From the NCBI GenBank assembly GCA_036846645.1, contig DAIUBN010000014.1, positions 1-30,802 on the forward strand: a stretch of DNA of 30,802 nucleotides, in the 5' to 3' direction. The stretch is from JAAYUD01 sp036846645. Its GTDB lineage: Bacteria; Bacteroidota; Bacteroidia; Bacteroidales; Bacteroidaceae. Shown here piece by piece: positions 1 through 7,914 of the stretch (the first letter of the stretch is position 1; each line of letters starts with the position of its first letter). The notes beneath the pieces were generated by a model. The model saw only the letters and a list, made by a program, of their open reading frames with translations, did not search any database and was not told where the DNA came from. A program made the translations under genes and the position numbers.

Positions 1-2
1 AC

Positions 3-2879
3 CAGCCATTATTTGTTATAGATGGCATGCCTGTAGAGAGTACTGCCAACATTGACGGACAAGCCGGTCAGGGCACCGGAGAGAACATGACGAGCGGTGG
101 TTCTGATTATTCTACAGGTATCAATATGATCAATCAGAGTGATATCGAATCTATAGATATACTTAAAGGTCCTGCTGCTGCTGCACTCTATGGTGCACGT
201 GGTGCCAATGGTGTGGTAATGATCACGACAAAGAAAGGTGGCAAGAAAGCAGGCGTAGGTATAGAGTTTTCTTACGGACTCAAGATTTCCGATCCGCATC
301 GCTTTCAGGAAGAGCAGAACAAATATGGTACCGGTGGCTTTGGTATGGCTCAACGCACAGCCAACTGGGACAGCATGTATCGCACCGATTCTACGTATGG
401 TATGCTCATGCCTACCAACGATTGGGACGGTAAGTTTTATAGTGCCTGCTACGATGCACTTCCCTACACTGGTGGTCTTTGGGACTATGCCGAAAAGGCT
501 TTCTCATGGCACGGATACAGCACATCCTGGGGTCCTCCTATGACGGGTCAGAAACTCCGTGTCAGAGGTACAGACGGCACTTGGGAGAATGGTGATGATT
601 ACTACAATTATCCTAATCCCGACAACCAGAAGGATATATACCGTAAGGGATACACCAACACCTACAATGTAGCCTTCTCTAATGGCGGCGAATGGGGTTC
701 ATTCCGTGTCTCTATCGGCCATATCAACAATGGTGCGATTGTTCCTAATTCAGGTTATAAACAAACCTCTGTTTCAATTGGTGGCAATATCAACCTTTCT
801 AAAGTGTTAAGAGCATCGGTAAGTGCTACTTATACCGATTTCAATCGTCACAATCCGAATGTGACTTCTGATAATGCTTCGTATACAAAATGGTTCTACA
901 ACTACCCTAGAGGCTTTAATACGAATTATTGGAGAAACCGCTATAAACTGTCTGACGGTTCGAAAGCTGGCAACGGCGATCAGCATATTTCTTCCAATCC
1001 TGTAGAAATGTTCTGGAGAATGTACGAACAAAACCAACATCAATACAACAACAAGCTCATCAGCTCTATTGCATTGACCTATACACCTACAGACTTTCTG
1101 GATATTACCGGTCGCATCGGTCTAGATTTTGACATGATGGAACTCGAGTCGAAAAACAATCCTACTTCTTCTTCGGGTATCAACGGTGGTTACTATAGCC
1201 ACAGAATGGGCAAGCAGAAAGTCCAAGACTATCAGTTCCTAGCCACAGTACACAAAGATGGACTATTCTTACAGAAGTTCAATGCCAGCTTCGCTCTTGG
1301 TGCAGAATCATGGCGCAGAAGAGATTACGACATGTGGGCACAGAACTCCCGCAAATGGTCTAATCCTTATATTTGGTCGTTCAGCAATTACGATCTCGAA
1401 GGCAACAACGGTAATATGAGTGGATTGCTTCCAGGCGAAAATCGTTATGAGAAACAAATCAACTCCATTTATGGTAACTTGGAAATGAATTGGGACAATT
1501 ATATTTATCTGCAGGTCACCGGTCGAAACGATTGGTCGTCTACTCTCCCATCCAATAAGAATTCTTATTTCTATCCATCTGTCAATGCCAGTTTCGTATT
1601 CAGCAAGTTCATTCACAACGATTGGTTCACATTCGGAAAAGTGCGCCTTGCATTTGCCAAATCGGCCAACGATACCGACCCCTATCAGTTACTACCAACC
1701 TATTCGAGCGGTTCATTCGCCGGCAATCCTACACACAGTGTCAAGTCGGCATTGCCACCAGTCAATCTCGAACCGCAGTATGTCAATACATTCGATGCAG
1801 GTATCAACCTCAAGTTCCTCGACAATCGCATCAAATTCGATTTTACCTATTATCGCACTCGTGCTTACAATCAAATCATGTCGGCACCGCTGCCTACCTC
1901 ATCAGGTTACGAAAGTTATAAGTTCAACACCGGAGAACTGGAGAACAAAGGTTACGAAATAGAATTAGGCGCCGATATCATCCGCTCCCGCGATTTCGAA
2001 TGGAATATGACGCTCAACCTGGCTCATAACCAAAACAAGCTGATTTCGCTCGATGGCGAAACACAATCACTCTACTTGGGTAATATATTCGGTGCAACCA
2101 ACGGTCCGACGATGAAAGTTACCGTAGGCGAAAAGTATGGCGGCATCTATGGTTGGGATTACGAACGCGACGCCAGTGGCAACAAGATTGTCAACCTGGT
2201 ATATGGAAATGGTGCCTACAGTAACACCGTTATCGGTACTACCTACAAGACAACCAAAGACCAAGTACTCATTGGTAATGCTACACCCGATGTAACAGGT
2301 GGTCTGAATACCTCTCTCCGCTACAAATCGTTCTCATTGTACGTTCTCGCCGATTTTAGTTACGGGGGCGATATATGGAGTGGCGATTATGCTACAGCAT
2401 TGCAGTGCGGACTTAGCCCTTCTACTTTGTACGAACGTGATGGCAATGGCTTGCCCTTCACCTATGGCGACGGGACAAAAGCCAATCATGGTATCATCAT
2501 GGATGGTGTACTCGAAGATGGAAGTAAAAACACGAACGTGGTTCACTACACATGGAAGTATGGACGTCTAGGTTCTTGGGGCGGCAACGCATCTCGCAAC
2601 CAGCTAAGCACCCCATCAATTCTGAAAAACAATTGGATTAAACTTCGTGAGGTCACTCTTACTTGGAATGTACCCTCCAAATTAGTTCAAGCTACTAGAA
2701 TTTTCCAAACTGCACAATTGTCATTCACAGGCCGCGACCTGTTCTATATCTACTCCTCTCTACCCGATAAAATCAATCCAGAGGCGACTTCTATGCAGAC
2801 CGGTAACGCACAAGGTATGATGTTCGGTGCCCTTCCAGGTATCCGTTCGTTCACCTTCGCCGTAAAGGTTAGTTTCTAA
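3..2879 (+). CDS. SusC-like TonB-dependent outer membrane receptor, 5' end missing
   Basis: The reading frame is open from the first bases, and the first visible residues (QPLFVIDGMPV) are the typical plug-domain motif of SusC/RagA receptors, so the real start lies upstream and the ATG at 27 is internal. The plug continues through SIDILKGPAAAALYGARGANG and the ITTKKG segment. After that comes a long barrel rich in aromatic residues, with GRDLFYIYSSLPDKINPEA near the end and a final strand ending in Phe, as in outer membrane barrels. Family knowledge: such proteins import oligosaccharides or peptides across the outer membrane using TonB, with a SusD lid on top. About 958 residues are present; signal peptide, carboxypeptidase-like domain and TonB box are outside the window. 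The SusD partner follows directly. The substrate cannot be read from the sequence. Confidence 0.95.
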   Translation, partial: QPLFVIDGMPVESTANIDGQAGQGTGENMTSGGSDYSTGINMINQSDIESIDILKGPAAAALYGARGANGVVMITTKKGGKKAGVGIEFSYGLKISDPHRFQEEQNKYGTGGFGMAQRTANWDSMYRTDSTYGMLMPTNDWDGKFYSACYDALPYTGGLWDYAEKAFSWHGYSTSWGPPMTGQKLRVRGTDGTWENGDDYYNYPNPDNQKDIYRKGYTNTYNVAFSNGGEWGSFRVSIGHINNGAIVPNSGYKQTSVSIGGNINLSKVLRASVSATYTDFNRHNPNVTSDNASYTKWFYNYPRGFNTNYWRNRYKLSDGSKAGNGDQHISSNPVEMFWRMYEQNQHQYNNKLISSIALTYTPTDFLDITGRIGLDFDMMELESKNNPTSSSGINGGYYSHRMGKQKVQDYQFLATVHKDGLFLQKFNASFALGAESWRRRDYDMWAQNSRKWSNPYIWSFSNYDLEGNNGNMSGLLPGENRYEKQINSIYGNLEMNWDNYIYLQVTGRNDWSSTLPSNKNSYFYPSVNASFVFSKFIHNDWFTFGKVRLAFAKSANDTDPYQLLPTYSSGSFAGNPTHSVKSALPPVNLEPQYVNTFDAGINLKFLDNRIKFDFTYYRTRAYNQIMSAPLPTSSGYESYKFNTGELENKGYEIELGADIIRSRDFEWNMTLNLAHNQNKLISLDGETQSLYLGNIFGATNGPTMKVTVGEKYGGIYGWDYERDASGNKIVNLVYGNGAYSNTVIGTTYKTTKDQVLIGNATPDVTGGLNTSLRYKSFSLYVLADFSYGGDIWSGDYATALQCGLSPSTLYERDGNGLPFTYGDGTKANHGIIMDGVLEDGSKNTNVVHYTWKYGRLGSWGGNASRNQLSTPSILKNNWIKLREVTLTWNVPSKLVQATRIFQTAQLSFTGRDLFYIYSSLPDKINPEATSMQTGNAQGMMFGALPGIRSFTFAVKVSF

Positions 2880-2903
2880 TTGTTGAATTTTAAAAAGCTA
2901 GTT

Positions 2904-4610
2904 ATGAAAAAGATCAAAATATATAAGCTTTCTATAGTTTTACTAATAGCAGGGTTGGTTCAACAAGGTTGCACTAATGGCTTCGAAAGCATGAATAGAG
3001 ACTGGCAAAATCCTACTCAAGCAACCATCCCTACGATGATGAACTATGTATTGAGTACTTTCGAACTGGGCTGGCAGGAACAAAATGCCATACACAACGG
3101 CTACTACTATGCCGTTACTCAGCAATTGGCCAATGCAGCCCCGCGATATGTCATCACACAGGGCGAAACCGAGATATGGAACAACTACTATAGTGCTTTG
3201 CGCACTATCAGAGCTCTCGAGAAGATGCTTGCCAGCAACAGTTCTAATCTCAAAGCAGACAATATATCGGCTATGCTAAAAGTTTGCCTGGCCTACAAAA
3301 CACTTCGCACATGCGATTATTTCGGAGATATGCCTTTCACAAAAGCAGGCTATGGCAACGAAGGCAGCAGCGAATACCTTCGCCCCGTCTACGATAAAGA
3401 ACAGGATATCTATAAGGCTTGCCTCGACATGCTCAAAGAAGCAGCCAATAGTTTCGTCGACAATACTTCTGACCAGATTGTTTCGGTAGGCGACCCTTAT
3501 AACATTTTTTGGAACTCTGCCTTTGTATCTAAGACCGACTACACTATGTGGCGCAAGTTTGCCAATTCTATACGTCTGAGGTATGCAATGCAGATATCAA
3601 CGGTAGATGCCAGCACTGCTCAGTCTATCATCGGCGAAATATTAGGCAATCCGTCGGCCTATCCACTACTCGACTCCGACAGTCGCGACGAAACTGCAGG
3701 CTTATGGCCTACACGTCTCAGTCTTACATTCGATAGCCGTCCTTGGAGTTTCTCTGCCGAGAATCTCACTTGCCTAGGCTCTGTAATGTGGAAAGAGATG
3801 ACCGATCTTGCCGTACCTACTGTAGGCACTACAGCTACTGCCGACGATGGCGTGAGCGATCCTCAGTTCTACGATCCTCGTGGCTATCTGTTCTTCGAGA
3901 CAAACAATAACAACAAGTGGTTGCCACAAATGCAGTTCAATGCACCGTTCACACAATCTCGTGGCGGATATTTCACCGGTACTTACCCAAGTGGCAGAAA
4001 TCATGCGCAGACAGATCAAGAATGGAATAACAAGCAGAATGCCTATTACTCGTCGGTCAACTACTATTTGGTGAGAGATGACAATTCGTATCCCGAACTA
4101 ATGATTACCGACGCCGAAGTCAACTTCATCAAAGCCGAAGCCTATACACGTGGCGTTGGCGTGAGCAAAGATCTTGCAAAGGCAAAGACCTGCTATGAAA
4201 ATGGCATCAAAGCATCTATGCGAACATGGTTCTCGTTCTATACACTCATCAACTCGTCTACTTACAAATGGGTGATGTATCCTCCTCACGTACCTACTGC
4301 TGCCGAGATAACAGATTATATCAACCGCACAGGCATATCATTCTCCAGTAACGAGAATACAGCGTTGAAGCAGATTTACAAGCAGATTTGGATAGATTCA
4401 TTCCGTCAGCCATGGGTTGCCTTCAACCTGATACGCAGAGTTGGCGCCGATATGCTTCCTCATGAAAGCGGACTCACCAACGAATTTGAGACTTTCTACC
4501 GTATTCCTTATCCTGAGACCGAAATTATCAACAATGCGGCCAACTATACCTCAGCATTAGGTGGTAGAGAAAATACGCCACAGAGCAAGAAACTCTTCTG
4601 GCAGAAATAA
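2904..4610 (+). CDS. SusD-like surface lipoprotein (SusD/RagB family)
   Basis: This 568-residue protein begins 24 bases after the SusC stop. I chose the ATG at 2904, not the TTG at 2880, because it starts a clean lipoprotein signal (MKKIKIYKLS, hydrophobic core, Cys23). The body is helical with TPR-like character, and its FESMNRDWQNPTQATIPTMM opening and LMITDAEVNFIKAEAYTRG segment fit the SusD branch often labelled SusD-like 2. Family role: binds substrate at the cell surface and caps the SusC barrel. It is surely co-transcribed with the receptor and ends the unit, since a strong hairpin follows. It is only distantly similar to the other SusD in the window (6398-7906), so the two systems probably handle different substrates. 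Pair assignment is firm; ligand is unknown. Confidence 0.93.
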   Translation: MKKIKIYKLSIVLLIAGLVQQGCTNGFESMNRDWQNPTQATIPTMMNYVLSTFELGWQEQNAIHNGYYYAVTQQLANAAPRYVITQGETEIWNNYYSALRTIRALEKMLASNSSNLKADNISAMLKVCLAYKTLRTCDYFGDMPFTKAGYGNEGSSEYLRPVYDKEQDIYKACLDMLKEAANSFVDNTSDQIVSVGDPYNIFWNSAFVSKTDYTMWRKFANSIRLRYAMQISTVDASTAQSIIGEILGNPSAYPLLDSDSRDETAGLWPTRLSLTFDSRPWSFSAENLTCLGSVMWKEMTDLAVPTVGTTATADDGVSDPQFYDPRGYLFFETNNNNKWLPQMQFNAPFTQSRGGYFTGTYPSGRNHAQTDQEWNNKQNAYYSSVNYYLVRDDNSYPELMITDAEVNFIKAEAYTRGVGVSKDLAKAKTCYENGIKASMRTWFSFYTLINSSTYKWVMYPPHVPTAAEITDYINRTGISFSSNENTALKQIYKQIWIDSFRQPWVAFNLIRRVGADMLPHESGLTNEFETFYRIPYPETEIINNAANYTSALGGRENTPQSKKLFWQK

Positions 4611-4642
4611 TGAGCCAACACTAACATCTTAGTATTTTAAAG

Positions 4643-4675
4643 AATAAGGATGCTTCGCGATGAAGCATCCTTATT
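4643..4675. terminator. Bidirectional intrinsic terminator
   Basis: A perfect 14-bp stem (AATAAGGATGCTTC with its complement) closes a 5-base loop, with T-rich sequence on the right and A-rich sequence on the left. It sits between the convergent ends of the SusD gene (4610) and the GH5 gene (4695), so it can end transcription from both sides. Confidence 0.88.
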
Positions 4676-4694
4676 TATTTCAAAAACACAATAT

Positions 4695-5936
4695 CTAGGG
4701 AGTCATCCTCAGGGTATTGATATAGGCCGTATCTACCTTGCAATTCTCAAAACGGCAAGCTTTCAAAAAAGCTTGCATCAAATGTCTTGCTGTAGCTTGG
4801 TCGGGACGAGCTTTGCGTATATCGGCGTAGCCCACTCTGTTGGCCTCCGAGAAATCCTTTATCTTATTCCAGTCGGTTGGTGGCTTTATACCTACGAAGC
4901 AAGAATTACCCATCTTCTTGTAGGGCCAGAATGTGTAGCCTATCCCATTTTCTTTCAGCATGGTGCAGAAAGCAGTCTGCCACTCGTTGGTATTATGTCC
5001 CGTTTCGCCCATATACATCGGCAGGTTCACACTGTCTCTAAACTGAATAAAAGAGCGGATAGCCTCCTTGGTAGGCTGATCGCCATAACGATGGCAGGTG
5101 TACATCATATTATTGTCGAACTTTGAATCTTTAAAAGGTTTGAAATTACCATTCCATTGTGCACCACCCAAAAGTACGATATGATTTTTATCTTCCTTAC
5201 GAATAGCAGCAACACCCTTTTTGTAAATGCCTTCGAGCTTACTATTAAGCGCTTCCATATTCGAGAAATATGGTGCGATTGGCTCATTAAGTAGTTCGTA
5301 GCCCAATATCACCGGTTCGTTTTTATAATGCTTTGCAATGCGCTGCCATATCTCGCAAAAGAGTTGCTGACTCTTCTCACTCTCAAACAGCCATGGATAG
5401 CCATAACTATCATCAATATTATCGCCCGTCTGTCCGCCCGGAGCATCGTGCATATCCAATATCAGATACAGTCCGAACTCACGGCACCAATCCACTAGCT
5501 TGTCTATGCGTTTAAAGCCATCTTGTTTTGACGTCAGTCCCATATAATCTTCGTCTGTGAAGAGTTTATAATGAAACGGCAGTCTGATGGTATTGGCACC
5601 TGTACTTTTAATAAAACGGATATCATCTCGAGTAATGTAATTGTCTTTAAATGCCTTCCAAAAATCGGCAGTAGCGTCGGGGCCCACCAACTGGCAGAAC
5701 ATCTCATTAATAAAATGTCCCGAATTAGTTTTACTGAATTCGAACATATAGCCTTCTGGATTGAGCCAATTGCCTAGATTGGTACCCATAATAAATAGTG
5801 GTTGTCCGTCGGGGCGTATCAATTTTTGTCCCTCCACGCGAACAAACTTAGATTGATGATCGGTAGCAGCACTCTTCTTTTGAGCGCCCGCTTGAGCCGC
5901 GCATAAGATGAATAAGATAAATAAAAGACGTTTCAT
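4695..5936 (-). CDS. Secreted glycoside hydrolase, GH5 (cellulase-like) family
   Basis: The 413-residue protein has a signal peptide ending about residue 18 (AAQAGAQ). A TIM-barrel glycosidase follows: GTNLGNWLNPEG at 51-62, the conserved Arg in NTIRLPFHY (about 115-123), the LILDMHDAPGG strand (158-168), the acid/base candidate Glu218 in the LLNEP motif, CHRYGD near 281-286, and the nucleophile candidate Glu311 in MGETG. These are the landmarks of GH5 retaining beta-glycosidases; length is normal for a single-domain enzyme. Substrate class (beta-glucan, mannan, glucosylceramide-like) cannot be settled by eye. It is the only carbohydrate-active enzyme in the window and lies between two SusC/SusD pairs, convergent with the first and in the same direction as the second, separated from that one by 461 bases. 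No lipobox Cys is seen, so a periplasmic or secreted enzyme is likely. Confidence 0.9.
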   Translation of the reverse strand: MKRLLFILFILCAAQAGAQKKSAATDHQSKFVRVEGQKLIRPDGQPLFIMGTNLGNWLNPEGYMFEFSKTNSGHFINEMFCQLVGPDATADFWKAFKDNYITRDDIRFIKSTGANTIRLPFHYKLFTDEDYMGLTSKQDGFKRIDKLVDWCREFGLYLILDMHDAPGGQTGDNIDDSYGYPWLFESEKSQQLFCEIWQRIAKHYKNEPVILGYELLNEPIAPYFSNMEALNSKLEGIYKKGVAAIRKEDKNHIVLLGGAQWNGNFKPFKDSKFDNNMMYTCHRYGDQPTKEAIRSFIQFRDSVNLPMYMGETGHNTNEWQTAFCTMLKENGIGYTFWPYKKMGNSCFVGIKPPTDWNKIKDFSEANRVGYADIRKARPDQATARHLMQAFLKACRFENCKVDTAYINTLRMTP

Positions 5937-6397
5937 GTATTATAAATTTTTGTAATTGAAGTCATCGTTAAATCATACTGCAATATTACACAAAAATTCA
6001 GTAATAGATGCAGAATATCTGATATTTTATATTTCAGCAGATATTCTACCGGCCGAAATCATCTTCAATATGTTTCAAAAAATACATCAAGAACATTTGG
6101 GAGAAATATCAAGACGTTTCGAGTAAAACGTCCTTATCATTCACTTGAAACGTCCAGACGAAATTTGATAATGAATTCAAAGTTCGTTATCCAACGATAG
6201 TACCCAAAACAATAAAAGGACCAAATGAGACCTGTCTCATCATATTTGCAGTATCACTATTACAAATATAAAGAATAGACAGGTCTCGGTCCGTTAACCA
6301 AATTTTAATTTGCGATCAACACTTCTTCTGAAAACAATTCTATGTCAGATAACTTAAATACTACATTACGACTATTTGATATAAGAAATTACAAGCA
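5937..6397. other. 461-bp gene-free region with operator-like repeats
   Basis: No credible gene is seen. Three structured parts are present. An inverted repeat AGAATATCTG (6012-6021) pairs with 6038-6047. A GACGTTT/AAACGTC cluster has an inverted pair (6113-6119 with 6126-6132) and a third copy at 6148-6154, placed 22 bases from the second. A longer interrupted inverted repeat lies at 6218-6292. The first two lie upstream of the leftward GH5 gene and could be its control sites; the third follows the SusD gene. A clear promoter for the GH5 gene was not found; only 7-of-8 matches to the -7 box occur. Confidence 0.5.
6218..6292 (-). terminator. Long interrupted hairpin after the second susCD unit, probable terminator
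   Basis: GAGACCTGTCT (6227-6237) is perfectly complementary to 6277-6287, and the pairing resumes as GGACC (6218-6222) with 6288-6292 after a 4-base bulge (AAAT). Read leftward, the stem is followed by TTTTATTGTTTT, as in a terminator for the susD gene that stops at 6398. The 39-base loop is long for a terminator, so a regulatory or small-RNA role is possible. Confidence 0.45.
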
Positions 6398-7906
6398 TTA
6401 ATAATTTTGTGTCAACGTACTGTTCTTTCTCGTTGCATTGAGCGGGAATGGGAATATCCATAGAGGAGAATCAGGTGCTAATGTATAAGTACCGATATCG
6501 GGCAAAGTACGAGTGATGGTACGTTTGTAGGCCGACTCCGTATTCCAACGCTTACAATCGAAAAAGTTTTCGTAGGTAGCGAGACATTCTATCCATTTGC
6601 TCTTCTGCAACAATGCCATAGCTTCTTGTTCGGTAGTGGCAGCGAAAGCTTCATAATAATCGGGAGCAATACGATATGAACGTATTTTATTGATGAGCGC
6701 CATACCTTCGGCAATCTTTCCAGTACGGATATAGCACTCGGCTGCTGTGTAGTACATTCTGTCACTGGTGATGCCATATTCGTTGACATTGGCCTGCATA
6801 CCAAAATACATATAGCAGCCATTGATGCCGCTAAGCATGTATCCATAGAGTGTACTCCAAACCTTATTGGTATCGCCGGTAGTAGTACCTCCGGTATCGC
6901 CACCTTCATCATCGCCGTCGTCTGATCTGGATATCTGCTTGTCTTCGCTTCCATCATCATCTCCACCTCCACCGGTGCCGCCTTTGTTACCATTAATATA
7001 AGCATAATCTTTAACGTAATCACCCTTTTCGAATAGCGTAGCCGATTCTAAAGAAAGCCCTTCCGTAAAAGGTGCAGCAAATGAGCCCATAAAGACATAA
7101 TTGTTTGTAACTTGTTGTTTAAGTATCCAATCGTTATTGGTCAATACAGTAGAACGATCTTCGATGGCTCCATTCAATTCGAGCGCTTTGAGTGCGTAAG
7201 GCAATGCTTCTGAATAACGTTTCATCTGCATCAGTACCTTGGCACGAACGGCATTGCCCCATGCACGGTCGCCTCTCACCACATCGCTATTATCGTTGGG
7301 CAGTGCGGCAATATATTCGTCGCTACAATCGGCCAATATCTGTTTATAAACTTCGGCCACAGTTTGTTTGGTTTTTGTATCGGTAACACTCAAATCGGTG
7401 ACGTAGGCTATACCACCATCATTACTGGCTGTAGATTCATCATACTGTTTGGCATAAATATTGACCAATAACCAATGTAGATAGCCTCTCATAACATGTG
7501 CCTCGGCAACAATCTGAGATTTTTTCGATTCAGTGCCACTCACACCAGGAGCTTTATCTATGATGGTATTCATATAATTGATATACTTGTAGGCCGTACT
7601 ATATCTGGTATCTTCTGATGTAAGATTTGCACGATCCACTTTAGCATCGTATGCCAGCCAAGCATATTCGTTGGTACTGGTCTTGGCCAGTGCAAGTGGA
7701 ACATTCTGAGCTGATCCATAAGATTCGTTACAGATAACTCCCAAATCTTTCATCGGATTGCCTATAGCAAAATTATTATTGAGCAGACACTCCAGATCCG
7801 TAAGATTGTCGAGTGTAGTTTCTCCTTTGGGCGTGATATCGAGCTGACTATTACACGACACCATGCATATACCTAATGCGACCGTTAATATTATTTTTTT
7901 CATCAT
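6398..7906 (-). CDS. SusD-like surface lipoprotein with an Asp/Gly-rich insert
   Basis: This 502-residue protein has a lipoprotein signal (MMKKIILTVALGICMVSC, lipid-carrying Cys18), then SusD-family helices: CNSQLDITPKGE at the start, VAEAHVMRGYLHWLLVNIYA in the first third, YYTAAECYIRTGKIAEGMALINKIR in the last third, and a C-terminal WIFPFPLNATRKN segment typical of RagB/SusD proteins. It binds substrate for the SusC encoded 8 bases upstream. Residues about 304-345 are a low-complexity insert made almost only of Gly, Asp, Ser, Thr and Glu (GGTGGGGDDDG... DDGDDEGGDTGG), unlike the rest of the protein. Such acidic stretches can bind calcium or act as a flexible linker; which applies here is not known. 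The second ATG (7903) is equally possible as the start. Confidence 0.93.
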   Translation of the reverse strand: MMKKIILTVALGICMVSCNSQLDITPKGETTLDNLTDLECLLNNNFAIGNPMKDLGVICNESYGSAQNVPLALAKTSTNEYAWLAYDAKVDRANLTSEDTRYSTAYKYINYMNTIIDKAPGVSGTESKKSQIVAEAHVMRGYLHWLLVNIYAKQYDESTASNDGGIAYVTDLSVTDTKTKQTVAEVYKQILADCSDEYIAALPNDNSDVVRGDRAWGNAVRAKVLMQMKRYSEALPYALKALELNGAIEDRSTVLTNNDWILKQQVTNNYVFMGSFAAPFTEGLSLESATLFEKGDYVKDYAYINGNKGGTGGGGDDDGSEDKQISRSDDGDDEGGDTGGTTTGDTNKVWSTLYGYMLSGINGCYMYFGMQANVNEYGITSDRMYYTAAECYIRTGKIAEGMALINKIRSYRIAPDYYEAFAATTEQEAMALLQKSKWIECLATYENFFDCKRWNTESAYKRTITRTLPDIGTYTLAPDSPLWIFPFPLNATRKNSTLTQNY

Positions 7907-7914
7907 TCCGTAGT

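Noticed and set aside
6226..6279. 17-codon plus-strand frame inside the 6218-6292 inverted repeat
   Set aside because: Too short, with no ribosome binding site or recognisable content; it is explained by the palindrome.
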